Shown here one piece after another: positions 17,570 to 25,606 of a stretch of DNA of 64,000 bases (within the stretch, counting starts at the first letter, position 1; every line of letters starts with the position of its first letter). Made by a program: the position numbers and the translations under genes. The notes beneath the pieces were generated by a model. The model had not been told where the DNA came from. It made no database searches and was given only the letters and a program-made list of their open reading frames with translations. The stretch lies in assembly GCA_029202665.1 (NCBI GenBank), contig CP119326.1:2356001-2420000 (forward strand), written 5' to 3'. Source of the DNA: Candidatus Brevundimonas colombiensis. GTDB lineage: Bacteria; Pseudomonadota; Alphaproteobacteria; Caulobacterales; Caulobacteraceae.

Positions 17570-17722
17570 ACGCCTTGAAATCGTCGCGCGGTTCATGCAT
17601 AAGCCGCGCCTCGCGTGGCGGCTCGGCATCCTTCTGATGAGGGTTGGGGGCCGCCGCTATCGTTTTCGCGCCAGACAGGCTTAGGCTCTAGGCGGCGCCC
17701 GACTTAGAAGATTGAGACGGAC

Positions 17723-17905
17723 ATGGCCGTTCCGAAGCGCAAAGTATCCCCCTCGCGTCGCAACATGCGCCGCGCCCACGATGCCCTGACCTCCAACGTC
17801 TATGTTGAGGACAAGGACACCGGCGAGCTGAAGCGCCCGCACCACATCGACCTGAAGACCGGCACCTATCGCGGTCGCCAGGTCATCACGCCCAAGGAAG
17901 ACTAG
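17723..17905 (+). CDS. rpmF: 50S ribosomal protein L32
   Basis: 60-aa L32 with the canonical start MAVPKRKVSPSRRNMRR. It is the zinc-free (C-minus) form: no cysteines are present. A strong terminator follows 41 nt after the stop. It is monocistronic here rather than next to plsX/fabH. Confidence 0.97.
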   Translation: MAVPKRKVSPSRRNMRRAHDALTSNVYVEDKDTGELKRPHHIDLKTGTYRGRQVITPKED

Positions 17906-17946
17906 GTCTTCACCGACAGCGGCCATGGGCCGAACGAGAATATATA

Positions 17947-17974
17947 CGGCGCGCGGTGATCCGCGCGCCGTTTT
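17947..17974 (+). terminator. Rho-independent terminator of rpmF
   Basis: 10-bp perfect GC stem (17947-17956 with 17961-17970), TGAT loop, followed by TTTT. Confidence 0.9.
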
Positions 17975-18018
17975 CGTGCGTTCCCGGCAGTGAAGCTTCA
18001 TTTGGAGATCGCTGCATT

Positions 18019-18648
18019 ATGATTCGTCTCACCGCCGTCAGCGCCTGCGCGCTTTTGACCCTCGCCGCCTGTGGGCGCGACGACCGCCCGGCCGCGCAGG
18101 CTCCAACGGATGCAGCCCCTGTCGCGATGGCGCCGGCGGCTCAGGCGCCGGCGGCCCCTGCCGCCGATCCCAATATCCTGACCGCCGAGGGGCTTGGCGC
18201 GGCGCGGATCGGCATGAGCAAGGCCGATCTGATCGCGGCCTGGGGCGACCGGGCGAATCCGAAGTCTGTCAGCGGAGCCGAGCCAGAAGTCTGCGACCAG
18301 TTCCATCCATCGCGCGCGCCCGAAGGCGTCAATGTGATGATCCAGGACGGCAAGCTGACGCGAATCACCCTGATGCGCGACGCCAGGATCAAGACCGACC
18401 GGGGATTCGGCTTGGGCGATACGGCCATGGCGATCAAACAGGCCTATGGCGGTTCGATCTTCGCCGAGCCGCACAAATATCAAGCCGCGCCGGCCGAGGA
18501 TTTGTTCGCCTGGACCCGCGGCGGCTCGGCCAGCTACGTCACAGATCCATCCGCGCGCGGTGTCCGCTATGAGATCGGCACGGACGGCAAGGTCATCATG
18601 ATCCATGCGGGCGATCCGACGATCCAGCTGGTCGAGGGTTGTTCCTGA
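18019..18648 (+). CDS. Putative lipoprotein of unknown function
   Basis: 209 aa. Signal peptide with lipobox LTLAAC (lipidated Cys about residue 17), then a low-complexity Ala/Pro-rich spacer (about 20-55) and a globular domain from about 60. The domain begins LTAEGLGAARIGMSKADLIAAWG, a pattern seen in small periplasmic lectin- or inhibitor-like lipoproteins. The ATG at 18019 is chosen for the lipobox; GGAG lies about 12 nt upstream. It is flanked by the rpmF terminator and eno. No specific function is assigned. Confidence 0.78.
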   Translation: MIRLTAVSACALLTLAACGRDDRPAAQAPTDAAPVAMAPAAQAPAAPAADPNILTAEGLGAARIGMSKADLIAAWGDRANPKSVSGAEPEVCDQFHPSRAPEGVNVMIQDGKLTRITLMRDARIKTDRGFGLGDTAMAIKQAYGGSIFAEPHKYQAAPAEDLFAWTRGGSASYVTDPSARGVRYEIGTDGKVIMIHAGDPTIQLVEGCS

Positions 18649-18737
18649 CCTGACGGCGCACGGCGGCATTGGCCTTTGGCGGACGGGCGGCTAAACCCGT
18701 CTGACTTCACTTCCGCCTTGAGCCAAAGAGCCGAGCC

Positions 18738-20015
18738 ATGACCGACATCGCCGACATCGTCGCCCGCCAGATCCTCGACAGCCGAGGCAATCCGACGGTC
18801 GAAGTGGATGTGATTCTGGACGACGGCTCGTTCGGCCGGGCCGCCGTGCCCTCGGGCGCCTCGACCGGCGCGCACGAAGCCGTCGAACTGCGCGACGGCG
18901 ACAAGGAGGTCTGGGGCGGCAAGGGCGTTCAGAAGGCCGTCGACGCCGTGAATGGCGAGATTTTCGACGCCCTGTCCGGCATGGACGCCGAAGACCAGCG
19001 CCGCCTGGATGAGGCGATGATCGAATTGGATGGTACGCCCAACAAGGGCCGTCTAGGCGCCAACGCCATCCTGGGCGTGTCGTTGGCGGCGGCCAAGGCC
19101 AGCGCGATTTCGTCGGGCCTGCCGCTGTATCGCTACATCGGCGGCGTCTCGGCCCGCGTGCTGCCCACCCCGATGATGAACATCATCAACGGCGGCGCCC
19201 ATGCCGACAATCCGATCGACATCCAAGAGTTCATGATCCTGCCGACGGGCGCAGAGACCTTCACCGACGCCCTGCGGATGGGCACGGAAATCTTCCATGC
19301 GCTGAAGACGCAGCTGAAGGACGCGGGCCACAACACCAACGTCGGCGACGAAGGCGGATTCGCCCCCAATCTGGCCTCGGCGGAAGAGGCGCTGAGCTTC
19401 ATCACCAAGGCGGGTCAGGCCGCCGGCTATCTGGCGGGCGAGGACTTCCACCTGGGTCTGGACGTCGCCTCGACCGAGTTCTTCAAGGACGGCAAATACC
19501 TGATGACCGGCGAGGGCAAGACCGTCGATGCCGACGGCATGGCCGCCTATCTGGTCGATCTGTGCGAGCGCTTCCCCATCGTCTCCATCGAGGACGGGAT
19601 GGCCGAGGACGATTTCGATGGCTGGCGACTGCTGACCGAGCGCCTGGGCGACCGGGTTCAACTGGTCGGCGACGATCTGTTCGTGACCAATCCCGCGCGT
19701 CTGGCCGCCGGCATCGGCGAGGGGCTGGCCAACTCGATCCTGATCAAGGTCAACCAGATCGGCACGCTGTCGGAGACGCTGGATGCGGTCGATATGGCCC
19801 AACGCGCGGGCTATACGGCGGTGATGAGCCATCGGTCGGGTGAAACCGAGGACTCGACCATCGCCGACCTGGCCGTGGCCACCAACTGCGGGCAGATCAA
19901 GACCGGCTCGCTGGCCCGTTCCGACCGGGTGGCCAAATATAATCAGCTGCTGCGCATCGAAGAGATGCTGGGCGACCAGGGCGTCTATTTCGGCGACGGC
20001 ATGCTGTTGAAGTAG
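18738..20015 (+). CDS. eno: Enolase
   Basis: 425-aa phosphopyruvate hydratase (2-phosphoglycerate to PEP). Visible: DSRGNPTVEVDV at the N-terminus, catalytic loop GASTGAHEAVELRDGD, the GDEGGFAPN motif, metal ligands in LGLDVASTEF, SIEDGMAEDD and LVGDDLFVTN, catalytic Lys in ILIKVNQIGT, and the SHRSGETEDS signature. The length is standard. A stem-loop terminator follows. Confidence 0.99.
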   Translation: MTDIADIVARQILDSRGNPTVEVDVILDDGSFGRAAVPSGASTGAHEAVELRDGDKEVWGGKGVQKAVDAVNGEIFDALSGMDAEDQRRLDEAMIELDGTPNKGRLGANAILGVSLAAAKASAISSGLPLYRYIGGVSARVLPTPMMNIINGGAHADNPIDIQEFMILPTGAETFTDALRMGTEIFHALKTQLKDAGHNTNVGDEGGFAPNLASAEEALSFITKAGQAAGYLAGEDFHLGLDVASTEFFKDGKYLMTGEGKTVDADGMAAYLVDLCERFPIVSIEDGMAEDDFDGWRLLTERLGDRVQLVGDDLFVTNPARLAAGIGEGLANSILIKVNQIGTLSETLDAVDMAQRAGYTAVMSHRSGETEDSTIADLAVATNCGQIKTGSLARSDRVAKYNQLLRIEEMLGDQGVYFGDGMLLK

Positions 20016-20027
20016 GCGTTGGAAATA

Positions 20028-20062
20028 TCGGCGGAGAATCAGCGTTCTTCGCCGACTTTCTT
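20028..20062 (+). terminator. Probable terminator downstream of eno
   Basis: 11-bp stem (20028-20038 with 20045-20055, one G-T pair), TCAGCG loop, followed by the pyrimidine-rich CTTTCTT. Confidence 0.7.
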
Positions 20063-20141
20063 ACGGTCAAGCTACATTTCGTTAGGCATTTTCGGGCACG
20101 GTCCATGAACTGTGTTCTTGCGCTCAGAAGGAGCGTCATAA

Positions 20142-20453
20142 GTGCCCGAACGGATGAAACCTTACCGCGTATCCTGTGCCCTGATGCTTTTGCTCGCCTA
20201 TCTCGGCGTGCAGGCTTTGACGGGCGAGCGCGGGCTGCTGAGCGGCGCCTCGCGCGATGCGCTTCTGGATCAGCGCGAGACTCAGCTCGCGCACCTGGCC
20301 GAACAGCGGCGCGACCTGGAGACCAGGGTCCGATATCTGCGTACTGACAGCCTGTCGCGCGATCTGCTGGAGGAACGCGCGCGGGCCGTGTTGGGCTTTT
20401 CCGACCCGCGCGACTATGTGATCCGCGTGTCGGCTCCGCCTACGCAGGGCTGA
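20142..20453 (+). CDS. FtsB/DivIC-type septum formation initiator
   Basis: 103-aa bitopic membrane protein with a short cytosolic N-terminus, one transmembrane helix (about 9-25) and a periplasmic coiled coil (about 40-75, rich in Glu, Gln, Arg and Leu). This is the layout of FtsB, the divisome scaffold partnering FtsL and FtsQ. The eno-ftsB order is common in proteobacteria. GTG at 20142 is preferred over ATG at 20154 because AGAAGGAG sits 8 nt upstream of the GTG. Confidence 0.85.
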   Translation: MPERMKPYRVSCALMLLLAYLGVQALTGERGLLSGASRDALLDQRETQLAHLAEQRRDLETRVRYLRTDSLSRDLLEERARAVLGFSDPRDYVIRVSAPPTQG

Positions 20454-20561
20454 ACCCGCCCAGGCCACTTGAACTATTGTTACAGCCCGGCCCGCACCCC
20501 TTTGCGTTCCGGGAAGGAAGGCTGCTAAAGCCCGTTTCCGTAACGATAAGAAGGCGTCGCT

Positions 20562-20582
20562 TCCCGGCGCCTAGCCGGGAGA
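20562..20582 (+). promoter_or_regulatory. Hairpin overlapping the pdhA ribosome-binding site
   Basis: 7-bp inverted repeat (20562-20568 with 20574-20580, loop GCCTA) whose right arm includes part of the pdhA Shine-Dalgarno GGGAGA (20577-20582), 6 nt before the ATG at 20589. It could modulate translation of the first pdh gene. This is seen in sequence only, and the role is inferred. Confidence 0.4.
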
Positions 20583-20588
20583 TACCGG

Positions 20589-21617
20589 ATGGCGAAAGCC
20601 CCAGCCAAATCCGCTCAGACGACCACGCCTGACAAACTGCCCAATACGCCCACGGCGTCCAAGGAAGACCTGCTTCGCTTCTATCGCGAAATGGTTCTGA
20701 TCCGCCGCTTCGAGGAACGCGCGGGTCAACTGTACGGCATGGGTCTGATCGGCGGCTTCTGCCACCTGTATATCGGCCAGGAGGCCGTGGCGGTGGGCGT
20801 TCAGGAGAGCGTCAAACAGGGCCACGACAAGATCATCACCGGCTATCGCGACCATGGCCACATGCTGGCCGCGGGCATGGATCCGAAGGAAGTCATGGCC
20901 GAGCTGACCGGCCGCAGCGGCGGCTCGTCCAAGGGCAAGGGCGGCTCGATGCACATGTTCGACGTGCCGACCGGGTTCTATGGCGGTCACGGCATCGTCG
21001 GCGCCCAGGTGGCGCTGGGCACCGGCCTGGCCTTCGCCGGTAAGTATCGCGGCGACGATTCGGTGGCCTTCGTCTATTTCGGCGACGGCGCCTCGAACCA
21101 GGGGCAGGTGTACGAGAGCTTCAACATGGCGCAGCTGTGGAAGCTGCCGGCCATCTACATCATCGAGAACAATCAGTACGCCATGGGCACGAGCATCGAA
21201 CGCTCGTCCTCGACCACGGAACTGTACCAGCGCGGCGCCAGCTTCGGCATTCCGGGCGAACAGGTGGACGGCATGGATGTTCTGGCCGTGCGCGACGCCA
21301 CCGCCCGCGCGGTCAAGCGCGCGCGTGAAGGCGGCGGCCCCTTCATTCTGGAAGTGAAGACCTATCGCTATCGCGGTCACTCGATGTCCGACCCGGCGAA
21401 ATACCGCACGAAGGAAGAGGTCGACGAGGTCAAGAAGACCCGCGACCCGATCGATCACCTGAAAATGCTGCTGTCGGCCGCCAAGGCGACCGAAGAGGAG
21501 CTGAAGGTCATCGATAACGAGATCAAGGCGATTGTCGCCGAGGCTGTGCAGTTCGCGCAGGAAAGCCCTGAGCCGGATCCGTCCGAGCTCTATACCGACG
21601 TCTACGTGGAGGCGTAG
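20589..21617 (+). CDS. pdhA: Pyruvate dehydrogenase E1 alpha subunit
   Basis: 342-aa TPP-dependent E1 alpha of the heterotetrameric type, which decarboxylates pyruvate and passes the acetyl group to lipoyl lysines. The TPP/Mg motif GDGASNQGQVYESFNMAQLW ends in the conserved ENNQYAMGTS. Also present are HLYIGQEAVAVG, GYRDHGHMLA, and the phosphorylation-loop-like YRGHSMSDPAKYR. It begins the pdh cluster. The stop at 21615-21617 directly abuts the GTG start of the low-GC orphan gene. Confidence 0.97.
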   Translation: MAKAPAKSAQTTTPDKLPNTPTASKEDLLRFYREMVLIRRFEERAGQLYGMGLIGGFCHLYIGQEAVAVGVQESVKQGHDKIITGYRDHGHMLAAGMDPKEVMAELTGRSGGSSKGKGGSMHMFDVPTGFYGGHGIVGAQVALGTGLAFAGKYRGDDSVAFVYFGDGASNQGQVYESFNMAQLWKLPAIYIIENNQYAMGTSIERSSSTTELYQRGASFGIPGEQVDGMDVLAVRDATARAVKRAREGGGPFILEVKTYRYRGHSMSDPAKYRTKEEVDEVKKTRDPIDHLKMLLSAAKATEEELKVIDNEIKAIVAEAVQFAQESPEPDPSELYTDVYVEA

Positions 21618-22142
21618 GTGATCTTATTGGCTCTTCTCCTCGGCCAGATTGCCACTTCAAATCAGGCCGAGCCAACATATGTCGTTGTAGAGGGTGTAGA
21701 ATTGGAGACCCTAGAGCGTTGCGATCCACAGGTCTGTACCGGGCAAGCATTGACCCAGGTTATTTACAACCCATCTCAATCTACTCCCGAACTAGCCTAT
21801 CAGGTGAGTTATGAGAGGGGGCGCGTCGACCCGCCATGGAGCAGCATTGATCTGATTTTCCAGTTTAAGCTCGTTGGTTGCCAGTCCCCAGACTCGGTTA
21901 AACTCTTCATGGGTGAGTCCAACAGCGAAATTCCGCTGTACGAGCGCTCCGAGTCATACTCGACCAGCTTCTTTCCCGGCATCTATGCTACGGACGACCA
22001 GCCAATCGTTTTCAAGATTGAGGGCGACGGCCCGGCATGCAGCGGTCGCGGCGAAATACCAGCCAACTACATAACCTCACTGAAAACCTGGGCGAACACC
22101 CTGGAACAGCGGCAACCGCTGAATGGAGAGCCCGTTCAATGA
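21618..22142 (+). CDS. Orphan secreted/small protein inserted between pdhA and pdhB
   Basis: 174 aa, not recognised. The N-terminus MILLALLLGQIATSNQA looks like a short signal peptide, and the mature part has four cysteines (in ERCDPQVC, VGCQSP and PACSG), suggesting disulfides. Base composition is visibly lower in GC than the flanking pdh genes, and it uses codons such as TTA that are rare here, a sign of acquisition from elsewhere. It nevertheless fits the operon exactly: GTG start right after the pdhA stop, and a stop overlapping the pdhB ATG (ATGA). It may be a genuine gene or a cassette tolerated because coupling is kept. Confidence 0.7.
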   Translation: MILLALLLGQIATSNQAEPTYVVVEGVELETLERCDPQVCTGQALTQVIYNPSQSTPELAYQVSYERGRVDPPWSSIDLIFQFKLVGCQSPDSVKLFMGESNSEIPLYERSESYSTSFFPGIYATDDQPIVFKIEGDGPACSGRGEIPANYITSLKTWANTLEQRQPLNGEPVQ

Positions 22143-23506
22143 CCGACATTCTGATGCCGGCGCTGTCCCCCACGATGGAAGAGGGCACGCTGACCAAATG
22201 GCACATCAAGGCGGGCGACGCCGTGTCGGCCGGCCAGGTGATCGCCGAGATCGAAACCGACAAAGCCACGATGGAAGTCGAAGCTGTCGACGAAGGTGAA
22301 GTGCTGGAAATCCTGGTGCCCGAGGGTTCCGAGAACGTGAAGGTCAATACGCCTATCGCGCGTCTGGCGGGAGAAGACGGCGCTGCCGCGCCCGCGCCCA
22401 AGGCCGCTGAAACCGACGCGCCCAAGGCCGCTGTAGAAGGCAAGACCGGTGATCCTGAAAAGGCCCCGGCCCAGACCGCGACGCCCAAGGTCGAGCTGCG
22501 CGACCCGGAAATCCCGTCGGACGCCAAACTGGTCAAGACGACTGTGCGCGACGCCCTGCGCGACGCCATGGCCGAGGAAATGCGTCGCGACGACCGCGTT
22601 TTCCTGATCGGCGAGGAAGTGGCCCAATACCAGGGCGCCTATAAGGTCAGCCGCGACCTGTTGCAGGAGTTCGGCGACCAGCGCGTCGTCGACACCCCGA
22701 TCACCGAGCACGGGTTCGCCGGCCTGGGTGTTGGGGCGGCCATGTCGGGTCTGAAGCCGATCGTCGAGTTCATGACGTTCAACTTCGCCATGCAGGCGAT
22801 CGACCACATCATCAACTCGGCCGCCAAGACGCTCTATATGTCGGGTGGTCAGATCAAGGCGTCCATCGTCTTCCGTGGCCCCAACGGCGCCGCCAGCCGC
22901 GTCGGCGCCCAGCACAGCCAGGACTATTCCGCCTGGTACGCTCAGGTTCCGGGCCTGAAGGTCATCGCGCCCTATGACGCGGCTGACGCTAAGGGCCTGC
23001 TGAAGGCCGCCATTCGCGACCCGAACCCGGTCGTCTTCCTCGAACACGAAATGCTGTACGGCACCGAGTTCGACGTGCCGGAAGTCGACGACTACGTCCT
23101 GGCCATCGGCAAGGCCAAGGTGCGTCGCGAAGGCAAGGACGTCACCATTACGGCCCACGCCCGCATGGTCGGCTTCGCGCTCCAGGCCGCCGAGAAGCTG
23201 GCCGAGGAGGGCATCGAGGCCGAGGTCATCGACTTGCGCACCCTGCGTCCGCTGGACCATGAAACCATCGTCGAGAGCGTCAAGAAGACCAACCGTCTGG
23301 TCTCGGCCGAAGAGGGCTGGGGGCCGATGGGCGTCGGCGCCGAGGTCGTGGCCCGCGTGATCGAACACGCCTTCGACTATCTGGACGCCCCGCCGCTGCG
23401 CGTGCACCAGGAAGACGTGCCGCTGCCCTACGCCGCCAATCTGGAAGTTCTGTCGCTGCCGGGCGTGGACAAGATCATCGCGGCCGTGAAACAGGTGATG
23501 GCATGA
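22139..23506 (+). CDS. pdhB: Pyruvate dehydrogenase E1 beta subunit with N-terminal lipoyl domain
   Basis: 455 aa. Residues 1-80 are a lipoyl domain with the acceptor Lys42 in EIETDKATMEVE, then a flexible Ala/Pro/Lys linker (about 82-125), then the E1 beta transketolase-like domain (about 130-455; includes GEEVAQYQGAYKV, DTPITEHGFAGLGVG and the C-terminal domain). A lipoyl domain on E1 beta is established for alphaproteobacterial PDH. The ATG at 22139 overlaps the stop of the orphan gene; the open frame extends upstream but without lipoyl homology. Overlaps the next gene by 4 nt. Confidence 0.97.
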   Translation: MTDILMPALSPTMEEGTLTKWHIKAGDAVSAGQVIAEIETDKATMEVEAVDEGEVLEILVPEGSENVKVNTPIARLAGEDGAAAPAPKAAETDAPKAAVEGKTGDPEKAPAQTATPKVELRDPEIPSDAKLVKTTVRDALRDAMAEEMRRDDRVFLIGEEVAQYQGAYKVSRDLLQEFGDQRVVDTPITEHGFAGLGVGAAMSGLKPIVEFMTFNFAMQAIDHIINSAAKTLYMSGGQIKASIVFRGPNGAASRVGAQHSQDYSAWYAQVPGLKVIAPYDAADAKGLLKAAIRDPNPVVFLEHEMLYGTEFDVPEVDDYVLAIGKAKVRREGKDVTITAHARMVGFALQAAEKLAEEGIEAEVIDLRTLRPLDHETIVESVKKTNRLVSAEEGWGPMGVGAEVVARVIEHAFDYLDAPPLRVHQEDVPLPYAANLEVLSLPGVDKIIAAVKQVMA

Positions 23507-23820
23507 CCGAGGCGTCGGAGTTCATGCTGAAGACGCCGGACAGCGTCGCGGCTGATCCCGAGGCTATCGAACTGCTGCGGATGTGGTGGTCGAAGGAAGA
23601 GCCAGTGATGGCGGTAAAGCCCGCCTTCAACGATCCGATCCAGTTCGGCCGTCTGTTGGCGTATGCAGCGCGCCACATGGCTCACGGCTACGCCGTGCGC
23701 CACAACCACGATGAAACTGCGGCCTACCACCGCATCCTCGAAGGCCTCAGCGAAGTGGTGAAGGCGAACGACGTTCGCTCCGTCGCCGAGCCGACAACGC
23801 AAACCGGGGGGAACGCCTGA
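23503..23820 (+). CDS. Small conserved protein in the pdh operon (DUF5076-like)
   Basis: 105 aa, soluble, no signal peptide. The central segment AIELLRMWWSKEEPVMAVKPAF is tryptophan-rich and looks conserved in character, followed by a helical FGRLLAYAARHMAHGYAV. I associate it with DUF5076, a family of unknown function, with moderate certainty. It overlaps pdhB by 4 nt and pdhC by 1 nt (TGATG), so it is made with E1 beta and E2. A role in PDH assembly or regulation is only suggested by position. Confidence 0.75.
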   Translation: MTEASEFMLKTPDSVAADPEAIELLRMWWSKEEPVMAVKPAFNDPIQFGRLLAYAARHMAHGYAVRHNHDETAAYHRILEGLSEVVKANDVRSVAEPTTQTGGNA

Positions 23821-25109
23821 TGACCGATATCCTGATGCCGGCCCTGTCTCCGACCATGGAGGAGGGCGTTCTGGCCAAGTGGCACGTCAAGGTCGGGGAC
23901 GTCGTGTCCGCCGGAGACGTGATCGCCGAGATCGAAACCGACAAGGCCACGATGGAAGTCGAGGCTGTGGACGAAGGCGAAGTCACCGACATTCTGGTCG
24001 CCGAGGGCACGGAAGGCGTGAAGGTCAACACGCCCATCGCCCGCCTGAAGGACGAAGGCGGTGCCGCTGCGCCCAAGGCTGCAGAGGCGCCTGCGTCCAA
24101 GCCGCAAGAGGCCGCCAAGGTCGAGCCCGCGCCCGCCGCCGAGGCTGCGAAGCCTGCGCCAGCGTCCGCCGCGCCGAAAGCCGACAGCGGCGAACGCATC
24201 TTCTCTTCGCCCCTGGCCCGTCGCATCGCCGCCCAGAACGGCGTCGATCTGAAGTCGATCAAGGGCACAGGCCCGCACGGCCGCATCGTCAAGCGCGATG
24301 TCGAGGCTGCCGGCAAGGGTTCGACCCAGCCTGCCGCGGCCGCATCCGCATCGACGGCCGCCAGCGCCGCAGCCGAACCGCGCAAGGCCCAGTCGCTGGC
24401 GCAGATGGGCATTCCGGACGGCAGCTACGACCTGATTCCGCTGGACGGCATGAGAAAGGCCGTCGCGCGTCGCATGGTCGACAGCATCCAGAACGTGCCG
24501 CACTTCCCGCTGTTCATCGATGTCGAGATCGATCAGCTGATGGCTGTGCGCGCCAAGGTCAACAAGATGCTGGAGCCGCAGGGGATCAAGGTCTCCGTCA
24601 ACGACTTCGTCATCAAGGCGGCGGCCCTGGCCCTGAAGGCCGTGCCGGAGGCGAACGCCTCCTACACGCCCGAGGGCATCGCCATGCACCACAACGCCGA
24701 CGTCTCCATGGCCGTGGCCATCGACGGCGGTCTGATTACGCCGATCATCAAGAAGGCCGAGACCAAGGGGCTGGCGCAGATCGCCACCGAATCCAAGGAC
24801 CTGGCCAAGCGCGCCCGCGAGCGCAAGCTGAAGCCGGAAGAGTTCCAGGGCGGCACCTTCTCGGTGTCCAATCTGGGCATGTTCGGCATCAAGCAGTTCA
24901 CCTCGATCATCAATGAGCCGCAGGGCTGCATCATGAGCGTGGGCGCGGGCGAGCAGCGCGCGGTCGTCAAGGACGGCCAGATCGTTGCGGCCACCGTGAT
25001 GACCGTGACCCTGACCTGCGATCACCGCGTGGTGGACGGGGCGACCGGCGCCCGCTTCCTGCAGGCGTTCAAGCCGCTGATCGAAGATCCCGTCGCGATG
25101 CTGGCTTAA
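23820..25109 (+). CDS. pdhC: Dihydrolipoamide acetyltransferase (PDH E2)
   Basis: 429-aa E2 core. One lipoyl domain (1-80, Lys42 in EIETDKATMEVE), an Ala/Pro/Lys-rich linker (about 82-120), the peripheral-subunit-binding domain (SSPLARRIAAQNGVDL... GPHGRIVKRDVE, about 126-162), a second linker, and the catalytic domain (about 195-429) with the active-site DHRVVDGATGARF motif near the C-terminus. It transfers acetyl from lipoyl to CoA. Its lipoyl domain is nearly the same as that of PdhB. Confidence 0.97.
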   Translation: MTDILMPALSPTMEEGVLAKWHVKVGDVVSAGDVIAEIETDKATMEVEAVDEGEVTDILVAEGTEGVKVNTPIARLKDEGGAAAPKAAEAPASKPQEAAKVEPAPAAEAAKPAPASAAPKADSGERIFSSPLARRIAAQNGVDLKSIKGTGPHGRIVKRDVEAAGKGSTQPAAAASASTAASAAAEPRKAQSLAQMGIPDGSYDLIPLDGMRKAVARRMVDSIQNVPHFPLFIDVEIDQLMAVRAKVNKMLEPQGIKVSVNDFVIKAAALALKAVPEANASYTPEGIAMHHNADVSMAVAIDGGLITPIIKKAETKGLAQIATESKDLAKRARERKLKPEEFQGGTFSVSNLGMFGIKQFTSIINEPQGCIMSVGAGEQRAVVKDGQIVAATVMTVTLTCDHRVVDGATGARFLQAFKPLIEDPVAMLA

Positions 25110-25124
25110 GGGAGGAGAGGGGTC

Positions 25125-25604
25125 ATGACTTCGGTTTATGACTTCTCCGCCCGCGCCATCGACGGCACGGACGTCTCGCTGGACCGCTATCGCGGGCAGG
25201 CGCTGCTGATCGTCAACACGGCGTCCAAATGCGGTTTCACCGGCCAGTACGACGGTCTGGAGGCGCTGCATCGGGATTTCGTGGGTGCGCCGTTCGAGGT
25301 GCTGGGTTTTCCCTGCAACCAGTTCGGCAATCAGGAACCGGGCAGGGCGGCTGAAATCGCCGCCTTCTGCGCCACCAGCTTCGACGTGACATTCCCCCTG
25401 TTCGACAAGGTGGAGGTCAACGGGCCGAACCGGCATCCGCTCTATGCCTGGCTCACCAGCCAGAAGCGCGGCTTTCTGGGCTCCCAGGCCATCAAGTGGA
25501 ACTTCACCAAGTTCCTGACCGACCGCGAGGGCAGGGTGGTCGCCCGCTACGCCCCGCAGACTGAACCCTCGGCCATCAAGGCCGACATCGAGAAGTTGAT
25601 CTGA
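25125..25604 (+). CDS. Glutathione peroxidase (thiol peroxidase, Cys type)
   Basis: 159 aa. The catalytic triad is visible: peroxidatic Cys36 in NTASKCGFTG, Gln in FPCNQFGNQEPG and Trp in KWNFTKFL. A second Cys in FPCNQ is the one conserved near the Gln. It reduces hydroperoxides, probably using thioredoxin or glutathione. It sits between pdhC (15 nt) and lpdA (2 nt), so it is co-transcribed with PDH. SD: GGGAGGAGAGGGGTC. Confidence 0.94.
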   Translation: MTSVYDFSARAIDGTDVSLDRYRGQALLIVNTASKCGFTGQYDGLEALHRDFVGAPFEVLGFPCNQFGNQEPGRAAEIAAFCATSFDVTFPLFDKVEVNGPNRHPLYAWLTSQKRGFLGSQAIKWNFTKFLTDREGRVVARYAPQTEPSAIKADIEKLI

Positions 25605-25606
25605 TC

